Notes under the pieces: model-generated
Database searches by the model: none
What the model saw: only the letters and a program-made list of their open reading frames with translations
What the model was told of the DNA's origin: nothing
Source of the DNA: Lycorma delicatula
Taxonomy: Eukaryota > Arthropoda > Insecta > Hemiptera > Fulgoridae
Reading direction: 5' to 3'
DNA length: 64,000 nt
Assembly: GCF_047948215.1 (NCBI RefSeq)
Contig: NC_134456.1
Span: forward strand, 198,040,034-198,104,033
Translations under genes and position numbers: made by a program
In this document: piece after piece, positions 35,301 to 45,489 of the stretch
Position numbering within the stretch: position 1 is the stretch's first letter
How the letters are laid out: every line of letters begins with the position of its first letter

Positions 35301-38300
35301 CCAAAAGAAAAAATATATACCGGTAAACACGCGCGTAAATAATTAAAATGGATTATTACATTCTGAAATTTTTTAAAATTTAAACCGATTAAATAAATTG
35401 TATTAAATCAATTAATTTATTAAATTTAAGCAGAATTTATTTTAATTCATTCAAAAAAGAGAATCTCAATTCGACCTATTTGTAATTTTTTAAGTATTTT
35501 TGAGCACATTTTTTCGTTTTACAGAGGAAGTTCTTTGATAATCATTATCAAACTTTTTTTCTTCGAGACATCTAAAGTAGAAGCTGAAAAAATTACGAAA
35601 AAATCTGAAAAATTTACGAAACATAAATTATCATATTTTACAGAGGTATTTATCAGATATATTTTATTTGTTATTGCTTCATTGTTGAAGCGTAATAATA
35701 GACAGCCTGATGTCATCGTGATATTTTAAGTATTTTAATATAAAAATAGAATTGGTAGAAACATAAAAATTGGCCTATATTTAAAAGATTAAAATATTTT
35801 TAAAGGAAATAAAACTGTCAAACGATTTTAAATAAACCATCTTATAAAGATCTTATATTATAAAATTATCTTTATAATAATTCCTTTTAAATTTTATTTT
35901 TTGAAGTCGACGTCAAATTGAAGGCTAATAACTAACTGGTTGTCAATTGTTTTTAACTTTCCACCGATTTCAAAGTTATATGAAATTTATTTATTTAAAT
36001 AAATAAAAACGTAACATTATTAAACATTGGATAGAATGTTCTCATTTTTTTCTATTTATTATTTTTTCAATATCTCAAAATTTGAAAACTAGTTGTTTAA
36101 TTTTTAATCACTTTAAATGGGTTATCACGTTTCGTCATGGTATTCAACGAATTAAAAAAGTATTATTTGTTAATATATAAGATATAATATATCTTGTTAA
36201 TATATATATATATAAGATATAATGTAATAATACATCGTATTAGTTTGACCTAACTTCTACCTTCGAACTGGCTTTTTATAACTGATTATTTGTCTACCCG
36301 CATGGCAAGCTGGATCTAGTTCCAATAATAACATGCTTGATTAAAGAGAACAGACTATTAAGAAATGTAAATGTATATACAAAATACATTTCAATGATAA
36401 TAATCAGTAATACATTACTCAATGCAAATTATATAGTTTGATTATGACAGTAACAATATTACGTGAAATAACAAGAAGTTTAAGTCTTCATTAAAAAAAA
36501 AAAAAAAAAAAAATAGAAATATAATACCGACTCATTATCAAGAAGAGTCGAATTATTCCTTCTTTCGACCATCAACTAATCAAAGTACTCGTACTTAATG
36601 GCTAAAGGTACGAACCGAGGAATTTTGAAGTAGTGTGATTTTACTAACACAAATATAAACTAACATACACATAGACTTTTTGACAAACTGATAATTTTAA
36701 TCGCACAACCTCTTGGGATTTTCCATTTACGCAGATTTTCAAACAAGTTTGTTTTTTATAATCGTCTTTTAATAATAAACATGTAGTTTAATAACACATT
36801 ATTCATATAAAATAATAGTTATAACGGCCAGTGAAAGTAAGCTGGTTCTTAAAAAAATAACTAAAAGTGAATAATTATTGAACATAAATATTTGTAAATA
36901 ATATGTAACAAATATATTCGAGTTTTTGCGTAATGTATAAATATACATATTTATGTAAAATTAATTATAACGTTTGAATTATGGATTGTTTTGGTTATTT
37001 TTACATGTTCATTATAGGTAAACATATAATCTTAGCTTAAAGCTATTTTTTTAGCATTTATTTGTACACCTTTAAGTTAAAATACTTGATCGGGAATTTC
37101 CCTTTTATTATTAGGCTGCAGTATTTAACGGTATTTAGGTAGCAAAAATGGTAAACAATCTCATTTTTAAATCAATCACATACCTCTTATGCGTGTGTAA
37201 GAGTGTGTATAATTTATCTAGAAACATTATTTAATTATATCCTTCTTTAAAAACAAGAAATGTTCCGTAAGAAAACATCTCAACTTTTGATTCCGATGAC
37301 AGATTCTCTAATTACCGATTAATAATCATCCTTCAGCAACAATTGTGCTGTGGAATACGTGTATTATCTTAATTATTAATTATACCACTTAATGTAGTTA
37401 TTTACATATCATATAGAAGCGATGCATTAACCTTTTTATTTATTTTCTCTTGGTATAAAATTAATAAATTAAAAATATTAATATTAAAATGAAAATATAA
37501 TCATTTTGTTTATTACATCAATTTTATTATTTTCGAAAACATTACGCGTTTTTTTTTTTTTTTTTTTGATGAATTTTATTGTAACGTCATGTATTAAAAA
37601 GTTAATTTTTGTATAACTGAAAAGTAGTTAAACATTTTTTTAAACCTGACCGTTACTGGAACTTGCGCACCAATTTTTTTTCTTACTAAAGCCATTTCAT
37701 TCTTTTACTAATATAAAAAGATCATTTTTTTTTAATATTACTTTATTGATTCTATATATTTATTTATGCACCATTTCATTTCTCCGGTAATCTGTCACGG
37801 GCTTTGCATACCCTCTACGGTCAGATGGGTTTGTTCAAACAATATCCTTTTAGAAAAAAATATTTTATCGAATAACTAGAAATTTAATCGTTTTTTCATT
37901 TGATAATGTCTGTCTAGGAACTGAAATTGAAAAGGGGATGATTATATTGAATTCAGTATATCTTGCATTATGTCATACAAATTCAAATCGTAAGGATCTC
38001 TCATATTTTGTACAAAGCTATAAGAAAAGGAAAAAGTTGATCTCGAATCATAATTAAGAAAGTTTTTTTCTTCTTCGAAAACATATTTTATATTTTTGTA
38101 TGGCAAACGCTATCAGTTCATACTCGGTACAGTGAGAGGATATCTCCGTGAAGATCTGTTCATAACTAACTGGATTTATCTAGTGACATACCTTTCTGAT
38201 TTGAGATATTTTTACAAATCTAAGGTTAAGTTCTATGTCGAAGAATCTAAAAATGATATTGGTTATTTGTGACAGTTTTAAATATTATTGGAGTTCGTAA

Positions 38301-38580
38301 ATTACAGTACGAATAAAACTGAAAACAACAACGTTTTATCAAACTCAAATAATAATATTGTAGCCGACTAAAGTCAATTTTTATTAAGTATTATTTGTGG
38401 AATAAATTATGTTTTATTATTATTCATGGAATAGAATTTGGAGAAAAAGCTTGCCCGTTTTTGTAACTTAACATGATCGTGATGATTAATGATTAGTGAT
38501 AATTGATATTCGGGAAACATATGAAAAGCATTAAATTCCAGATATTATAACCAAATCTCCCTTATTATAGTCAAATTATA
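35301..38580. other. 3.3 kb without recognisable genes
   Basis: AT-rich DNA with overlapping short frames on both strands at 35519-35729 that look incidental. An A-run (about 36491-36512) follows sequence at 36240-36480 and may be a retroposon tail, but no head was identified. A T-run lies at 37551-37567, and a (TA)n run near 36200. Confidence 0.45.
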
Positions 38581-38585
38581 CGCTT

Positions 38586-38615
38586 AAATCCCCCTCGAGA
38601 ATTCGAGGGGGATTT
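38586..38615. repeat. Perfect 13-bp hairpin (G/C-rich)
   Basis: AAATCCCCCTCGA, loop GAAT, TCGAGGGGGATTT. It stands immediately next to the tail end of the minus-strand SINE. Confidence 0.8.
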
Positions 38616-38649
38616 TAGCGGGCGGGCAGAGACTCTTTCTGACTGCAAC

Positions 38650-38852
38650 CTACTTCTTTATTTTTTTTAACTTCCGGAACCACCCTTAGAGAAAGCAATA
38701 AGAGGTCCCGGAGGGACCTCTTATTCAGAGAATGAGATGAATGACAATTTTTGTACCGAGTGAAAATGCCATACCTGACCGGGATTTGAACCCGGGATTT
38801 CCGGATGAAAGACCAAGCAAGATGCTACCATTCGTGCCACGGAGGCCGGCAA
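38650..38852 (-). repeat. tRNA-derived SINE (family 2), best preserved copy
   Basis: On the minus strand: GCCGGCCTCCGTGGCACGAA at the head, TGGTAGCATCTTG (A-box region), GGGTTCAAATCCCGG (B-box, about 38780-38795), GGTATGGCATTTTCACTCGG, a non-tRNA body, and an A-rich tail at about 38660-38670. The body carries a perfect 12-bp hairpin, ATAAGAGGTCCC/GGGACCTCTTAT (38698-38724). The head resembles tRNA but lacks a full cloverleaf, so it should not be called a tRNA gene. Confidence 0.75.
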
Positions 38853-38907
38853 CAGAAACCTACTAGAGAATGTCAGCCGCACACGCACATTAATTAATCA
38901 AATTAAG

Positions 38908-38910
<3 letters not shown>

Positions 38911-38994
<84 letters not shown>
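38911..38994. repeat. (TG)42 microsatellite
   Basis: An uninterrupted TG/CA dinucleotide tract of 84 bases; the His/Thr reading frame on the minus strand is an artefact of it. Confidence 0.97.
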
Positions 38995-38995
<1 letters not shown>

Positions 38996-38999
38996 AAAA

Positions 39000-39935
39000 C
39001 AATAAAAAATAAGTTACCGGAAACCATTGTGAGATTAAAAATATTTAAGAGTGTACGTACAAAGGTACAATGCTGCACAGTGTAATGCTGCAGTCTCGTA
39101 AACAAACGTCTGGCTTAAAAATAGAGTAAAACTTGAAAGAGTGAGATTGCTTAACCACTAAGAAACAGATGAGCTGACGTCAGGAGTGGAAAGGAAACGT
39201 ATTTTGTGCAGCGTGGACTGGGGACGGAAACTTCCTCTCCATTTCACCACTTTTCGCCCAGCGTAAGACAAGACAATGACCCCATTTTCAAACGGAAAAT
39301 TTTATGAAAAATCGCTGCCAATACGTTATTCCGTCAAACACCAAGGATCTTAGTGTAAATTTTACAAAAATCGTAAAAAATGTTTGGCTGTAAATACAAC
39401 TCTTACACTAAAACAAAAAGTCGAAATGTAATAAGTCAGGTTTAAACAGAAGCAAGGAAAGCAAGAAATAACAAATAAAAGCCAACTAATAAAACGTTTA
39501 TAAAATACTTAGGAAGCAGTGAAAAAGGATTTTTTCCTGTATTTATTACATAAAAAACTGAAAAATATAAAAGGTGTGGGTAGAGAAGACAAAAAAAAGC
39601 GTCAACTATTAGTGAGATGAACATCTCAAACTCCAACCTAGCTAGTTACCAGGATGATCTGTCATACTGCCCATTATAAAAAGTAAAATAAAATGTGGGT
39701 GTTCTTAAAAAAACCTGTACGAAGAATAAGTATATTCCTAGTAGTATATAGTAAGGTATAAATAGTGTAAGTAACACCTATATAACTACAACAGACCTGA
39801 GTAACGGATTCCTGCCAATTAAGAAGAAAGCAGTAGAAACTATAATAATGGGAGGAATCCAGAAAGGGGCTAAAATAAACCCTCTTAGTAAAGGTAACGG
39901 GTCCGTTTATCAATTGTATTTTGTAATATTACTAA
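39000..39935. other. No supported gene
   Basis: Short frames on the minus strand (39442-39913) are Phe/Tyr-rich with no recognised domain. The part from 39630 on is less AT-rich and may belong to the LTR-like segment that follows. Confidence 0.4.
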
Positions 39936-39939
39936 ACAG

Positions 39940-40525
39940 ATGTTGTTCCGCGAGAAGAGTTACCGGACCAAGTTTTGGAATTTCATGGGAAAATGTGAGA
40001 GCGGTCCGATCATTCTCACGTTTCGAGTTGGGTCCGGTCCGGCAGTTAAAGAGGATAGGAGTATAAATACTCCGGGGAAGACCAGTTAAAAATCAGTTCT
40101 GCGAAATCAGTCTAAGCGAGACGTTATGATGAGAGGCTGCGAGATGTCAGTCAGCGAGAGTATTCTGCTAGGAGGTCAGTGAAGAAGCGAATTTCTAGTG
40201 AACGAAGTTCGGTGCGATTACGGTGACGTTACAAGTAATTCCAGTACATGAAAACAAGAAATGGATCGGTGAGTTACTGTTAGACTATAAGTGAAATAGG
40301 TAATGTACTAAATTTCATTCATAAATTGTTAGGGTAGTTTTATTTGTGAAGAGCAAAGGTATTTTCAGTAAAAGTACTTTATACATGTATCTACTGTACT
40401 GTTGTTATTACAAGGCTAGTGGTTAAAAGTGTTAAGACTAGCGGTCATGCTAATGTCTTTTGTCAATGGGACTGAAATCTGGTTTTCATTATTTATCTAT
40501 CTGTGAATAAATCCTGATAAATTAC
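39940..40525 (+). mobile_element. LTR-like segment with core promoter, plus strand (possible solo LTR)
   Basis: TGTTGTTCCGCGAGAAG (about 39941) opens a GC-richer block. TATAAATA stands at 40062, TCAGT with predicted +1 A at 40095, a splice-donor-like CGGTGAGTTA at about 40268, and AATAAA at about 40505, followed by GATAAATTACA. A possible U3-R-U5 would be TG...CA from about 39941 to 40525, but no target duplication was found and no internal retroelement sequence flanks it. Alternative: the 5' exon of an unidentified transcript. Confidence 0.4.
40061..40098 (+). promoter_or_regulatory. TATA box plus initiator
   Basis: GTATAAATACT with T at 40062 and AATCAGTT with A at 40095, a spacing of about 33. 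The downstream AGACG at 40119-40123 is a weak downstream-promoter-like motif, slightly out of register. The same TATA context recurs on the minus strand at 34780. Confidence 0.5.
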
Positions 40526-40552
40526 ATTAATTTCTGTTTTGTATTTAATCAC

Positions 40553-40601
<49 letters not shown>
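40553..40601. repeat. (ATT)n microsatellite
   Basis: About 16 uninterrupted TTA/ATT triplets; the poly-Tyr frame across it is spurious. Confidence 0.95.
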
Positions 40602-40604
40602 CGT

Positions 40605-42560
40605 TATGTGGTTGTGATTACTACGATCGTTATTTGTTTATTTATTATTGTCATTATTCTAATTAATATTGTGAGTTGTTTATTAGTTCTTTACTATTAT
40701 TATTGTTTTTATTATTATTGATTTGTCTTGTTTTACTTATGTTTTTAAACCAATAAATTGTAATTATATAAACATTTTAAATTGTTCATCTCGCAGTATC
40801 CTGATCGAGCCGCGCGAACACGCGACAGTATAAATAAAAATGTTATTGACTGGAAAAAACCCGTTACTAATAGTTGATCTAATTTTAATTCGTACGCTAT
40901 TTTTATAAATCAAAACCCGATTGAGGATTTGAAAAATTGAGAAATTGACCCAAGACACAACTGTAAGTTTTTTACAAAAAAAATTACTTTATTTTTAGAA
41001 AATTTCAGTAGATACTTGTTAAAATTTTCTTACTTTAATTTCTGAAAAAATATTTTTTTGGATTGATCTATTTATCTGAAAAGGTTCTATACAGACACTC
41101 AGTCCGTTAAATTGTGCTGACAAATCTAATTATTGGTAATATAAAAATAATATCTTTTATTTAAATTTCAGAACATTAACAATAATCAAAGCAACTTATG
41201 GGATTTTTTGAATGATTAGTTTTTTCGCAAAAACTGTTGTATAATATTACTCAAGTATCTCAGGATGAAAGTATACAGATTTTTTTCTTATTTAGAGTAT
41301 CAATAGGAGTATATACATTACGCTCTTTCAATATACGTTTACTGGATAGTTATGTATGATTTTTCCTCATGCTTAAATACGTAACAATGATATTTTTAGT
41401 AAATAAAAAAACGAACAATTTATTAATACTAGCAAGTAATTTATTAATCGGTCTAACCTACATTTGTTTGATTGGTCATATTTTTCATTGTATACTTCTA
41501 CAATAATAATATTATTACGAATGAAATAATGTTAATTTGTGCTCGTTATTATCAATTAAATAAGATATTAGCACTCTCCCTCCTTTCGTTTGTCTTTCTC
41601 TTTGTCTCTCCCTCTCTTGCTCTCCCGTAAGACATTACAAACACGCAAACGCACTCGTTCACACTTATGTGTATTTCATATTACTAGATTCTGTAGCAGT
41701 CATGATTGATAACGGGAACGCTAACCTTATCAGATTTATGTGCGGGATGGAATTTCGGGGTTATTACGTAATCTTTTTTTTTTACAAACACAGAGTTTAA
41801 TTTTATCATGAAAATAATCAGAAACCGCTCATTGATTGTGATAGTTATCAAATCGCTCTATTTCTATCTTTGCAGTGATTGTGTTCATAATACCACAACA
41901 TTAATTTTTTTATCAACGTTCATTTACTTATATTCATTTAAGTTTTTTAAGATTATAACTAGTGATTTTTTTCAAGTTTTGTTTTTCTATTATTGTAACA
42001 GAATTATTAGTTGTTTGGTATCAAAGATTACATTTCTATTTAGATGTTTAATACAAAGTCTCGTGTGTAGTAAAATCTCGTGTTTAATTTTTTTTTGTCA
42101 TCAAGGTCAGAATCTTGGTTATAAATCAGAGGAGTGAAACATTAATTTAGTCGTCAATATGGTAAGACTATCTCAGTTTCCTATTTTGCTTTTTTTAAAC
42201 GTTTCCGTTTATTTATATGAAGTATAGTAATCTATTTATTTATACAATTTTATTCATGTAATAATTTATTTTATTCAATTTTATACTCACGAACAGATGC
42301 GACTAAAATGTTACTAATAAAAATATAATTATCAGAATAAATAGTGTTAATGTAAATATAAGATAATCTTTAATCTGAATTTTAAAACTATTTTTATGAA
42401 TTTTAGAATTGTTATACATGTTGACATCACTTTTAGTAAATAAACTGTCAATTACATTTCTTTATAGATTCAGTTTGTTAAAATTAATATTTGGTTATAT
42501 ACCGACATCTAGGTATATTTGATAGTCCGAAGCTTTCAGTCTGTAGCTTCATTTTCCTTA
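40605..42560. other. No recognisable gene
   Basis: AT-rich DNA. A pyrimidine tract rich in CTCTC and CTTT lies at 41572-41628. The 109-residue frame at 41808-42137 is Phe/Ile/Ser-rich without a domain I recognise. Confidence 0.45.
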
Positions 42561-42791
42561 CTCTGTAGAGCAGCGTTCCTGCAGGTAGCGGTGATATGAA
42601 AGAGATCTCGAAATTAGCCTACAACTTTACACGTCAACAATAATGAAATCATTTTATGAGGAAGAAACGTCATTTATTATAAAAATTGCTCTTACACTTA
42701 TAAGTATACATGACACAAACTTAAAAAAAAACCGAAGTGGACACCATATTACTTCCTTGTACACCTATTAAATTACATATACACATTTTTT

Positions 42792-43239
42792 GCTTTACCA
42801 CTTAAACTTATTTGATTTGAAAGTGAGTTACGATCCTCCAATTCTTTAATAAAGTGGACAATTACGCAATTGCTAAAACTAGAGAACGTGTACACAAATT
42901 AAGATCAGAAGAAGAGCGATTAAATGATCGGCAACAAAAATCTAATAAACGAAATGATGATCAACTCCGATTTAGGGATAATATTGTCCGACAATATCAG
43001 AGGAATAATGAACTAAAAGATTTTTTTGCAATTTATTAAAGATGGGGCAAGTATGCCTCAGTAAATATGTTGTTCTTGTGAGGGTCTATTTCTCAGTCAC
43101 TCTGTAGTTGACTTTAATGTAGATAAAATTAAACAAAAATTAAACTAGAAAACCAAAAATAGTACGTTTTAAGTTATAATTTTTAATTAATATAAAATAA
43201 TCAGGTGTTTCACCAAATCCATTACATATACACTTACGT
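42792..43239 (+). other. Insertion into the repeat, with a short charged frame
   Basis: The segment is bordered by a direct repeat of the host repeat's CCTATTAAATTACATATACA block (near 42764 and 43247). It contains a 61-codon frame (42854-43039) that is unusually rich in Arg, Glu, Asn and Gln (TRERVHKLRSEEERL, RFRDNIVRQYQRNNE), very unlike random AT-rich translation. I do not recognise it with confidence; similar charged helical stretches occur in transposon-encoded proteins. No start context or ends of a known element were found. Confidence 0.35.
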
Positions 43240-43325
43240 AATATGCCTATTAAATTACATATACACATTTTGAAAAGTACATAAAATTTTATTTCACTAA
43301 TAACTTCTGATCTTTTTTCATATAT

Positions 43326-43351
43326 ATACACACACACACATATATATATTT
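43326..43351. repeat. (TA)n(CA)n(TA)n microsatellite
   Basis: Short compound dinucleotide tract inside the ACTTCCTTGTAC repeat; copy A has only TA at the same place. Confidence 0.7.
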
Positions 43352-43964
43352 TATTGCCATTATTGAATTATTAGTTATTGTAAACATTTTTGTACAATCA
43401 CGGGTTATTATTAATAAATCAGTATATTTAAATTAAAAAAGAACGTTAAATAAAGAAGATTAAGTCTGATTCGAACCGATGTGCCTTCCCGTAATCCCAA
43501 ATATTTCATTAATTAAAATTTTATTTGGCTATAACTCTGGAACCAATGAAAATAAGTACCACTTGTGATATATCGTTGAAAATTTTTCAATGAGGACTAT
43601 TAATGTAGTTAAGAAAAAGTCCAAAATTCAATTTTTGGGGGGGAATTTTGGGTTTTTTTGGACATTTTTGGTTTAGTCGATTGCAATCAAAAGGGAAGGT
43701 GCACAACTAGATGTACAACAGTCCTAAATCCAAAATTTCAGTTTTGAAAATTTTCAATTTTTTTTATTCTACAGCTAATCGTTTTTTATTTATGCGGATA
43801 TTTACGTACGCACATACATACCTATGTACTGACATTACGCCGAAACTAATAAAAATAGCTTCAGGGATGGTCAAAATGGATATTTTCGTTGAAATCTGAA
43901 AACCGGAATTTTTCCCGATTACAATACTTCCTTTACTTCGTACAAGGAAGTAAAAAAAATAATA

Positions 43965-45055
43965 AAGAGATGGTTGCATTCAAACTTCTTAATGAAAGCA
44001 TGAACTTTATCTTTCATTAATAAAATATATTTATCACGTCCTTGTAACTTCACATTGAAGTTGTATAAATGCGCAAAATACGTTATCTAAGAATGGCGTT
44101 TGTTTATCCTGAAAAAAATATTATTAATTCATCTCACAATCCCAAAAACCGAGTTAACACTTTCCACCGCGATAACTTCGTCTGGAAAATAAGAAATTTT
44201 TTTCTTTCCGCCCATTTCATCGCACAGTTCGACAAACAGCCTATTCTGTAATTGTCGATATTTAATAATATTCAGCATTTTTACAGCTTTACAAATAAGT
44301 TTTTGAGATTTTCCGGCATATTTTTTATGGCAGGAACATTTCTGTGAAGGAAGCAGAGCGTCCATTCCGCCCTTGCTATAAGACGATATCTTAACTTTTT
44401 CAGAAATCCAATCCACTGTTATTTCCTGTTATCGCTTTTGCACCGTCACTAACGCATTCATATCTCACAAAGCATAAGAACTGAAAAATGTTTGCATCAA
44501 AACTGTTGATTCATCAATTGAATTCAAAAAAATTCAGTTGAACTCGCTGAATTATCTGATCGCGAACATCGGCAGCCATGTCATCGATACGCCTTGATAC
44601 AGTGACGTTAGAAAGAGGAAATTTTTTCAGTTCTTTTGCTTCTTCCATGCCTATTAAAACTCTGACCATACTAATTAATTGCAGTACACAGTATGAGGTT
44701 TTCTTTGGTTGTATGGGGTTTTGGACATCTTAGCAATGTTAAGATCCTTCAAGTATACTTTTACCAGTATGGCTTGATTTACAAATAGAAGCTTGTTGAT
44801 TGCTCAAAGTATGTAATTTTCTTTCAAAAGATTCCAGGGTTTGGTTTTATGATCCGGATGTTTAGTTTTCATGTCTCGAATCAATTTTGATTATTTCATG
44901 CTTTCTTCGGAGAAGACTTGAAAGCAATAACGGACTGTGGATTTCCATACAATGAGGTAAAACCATAATTTAAATAGCTGTCATTGTACTTTTTACAAAT
45001 TGATTCACTGAATGCAGATGGTCCCTTCGTTTTTTCACGTATTTATCCATTTTGC
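43965..45055 (-). pseudogene. ZBED/SCAND3-like hAT transposase, decayed
   Basis: Minus-strand fragments in consecutive order include MDKYVKKRR (ATG at 45050), YNDSYLNYGFTSL followed by GNPQSVI (BED-finger position, where the zinc cysteines expected in this family are replaced), KHPDHKTKPW, and ELKKFPLSNVTVSRRIDDMA. These are followed by RDQIIQRVQL (about 44580), ECVSDGAKAITGNNSGLDF (about 44450; catalytic DGA motif), AVKMLNI and QLQNRLFVELCDEMG (about 44230), and near the end LLMKDKVHAFIKK. At least five frame changes or stops separate them. The parent protein would have been a hAT-type DNA transposase with an N-terminal BED zinc finger; this copy is inactive. Confidence 0.75.
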
Positions 45056-45489
45056 TTAAGAATATAATTGAAAAAACCAGTTACACCGTTTGACCGCACA
45101 TTAAAAAATCGGAAACTCAGCTATTATTATTATTTTTAATGAAACTACGCTTTTAAAAAATTAAATAAGGGCACGAGACGCACGCTTTGCATTCAAAAAT
45201 AAACTGACGTTCTGCAAATCCTTACGCCTCTTTTATAGTGTTGAGAGCATGACGTGTTCAAACGAATGTAACCATTTTAGAAGGGCACGTACACTCATGT
45301 TGGACCTCTTAATTACTCATGTTTATACACTTCTTACATGCATGTTCATATCTGTCGCTATCAACGCAGCTAAATCGTTATAACTAGGTTTCATTGGGTT
45401 GGGGGGTCGTGAAATATTCATTATATTTATATTTTTTTACTTTTTGGGGCGGTCAAACTAAATTAGTTGAGAATCTCTGCTGTAGAGTA

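Larger units (their letters stand above)
42722..43951 (+). repeat. ACTTCCTTGTAC repeat family, copy B (nested in the hAT, itself interrupted)
   Basis: ACTTCCTTGTAC at 42751-42762 and its complement GTACAAGGAAGT at 43940-43951 bracket the copy; one reading gives TA duplications at 42750-42751 and 43951-43952. However, homology with copy A at 17170 extends some 30 bases further left, so the true left end may be near 42722. The body (43440-43930) matches 17400-17870. The copy is split by an unrelated segment, 42792-43239. Confidence 0.7.
42571..45479 (-). mobile_element. hAT element with perfect 8-bp target duplication
   Basis: The element is bounded by CTGTAGAG on both sides (42563-42570 and 45480-45487). 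The ends begin with CAG and are loosely inverted: CAGCGTTCCTGC at the left, CAGAGATTCTCAAC as the complement of the right end. An 8-bp duplication and CAG...TTCTC ends are hAT hallmarks. Inside are a minus-strand ZBED/SCAND3-like transposase relic (43965-45055) and, between it and the left end, a nested ACTTCCTTGTAC repeat, so the original hAT was about 1.2-1.7 kb shorter. Confidence 0.8.

Noticed and set aside
38750..38850. A tRNA gene
   Set aside because: It has A- and B-box-like blocks, but no complete cloverleaf was found by inspection, and it is followed by a SINE body shared with other copies.
38890..39105. Reading frame with a long His-Thr repeat
   Set aside because: It is the translation of the (TG)42 microsatellite on the minus strand; not a gene.
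40539..40721. Poly-Tyr reading frame
   Set aside because: Product of the (ATT)n microsatellite.
41808..42137. 109-residue frame as a gene
   Set aside because: Low-complexity Phe/Ile/Ser composition expected from AT-rich sequence; no recognised motif.
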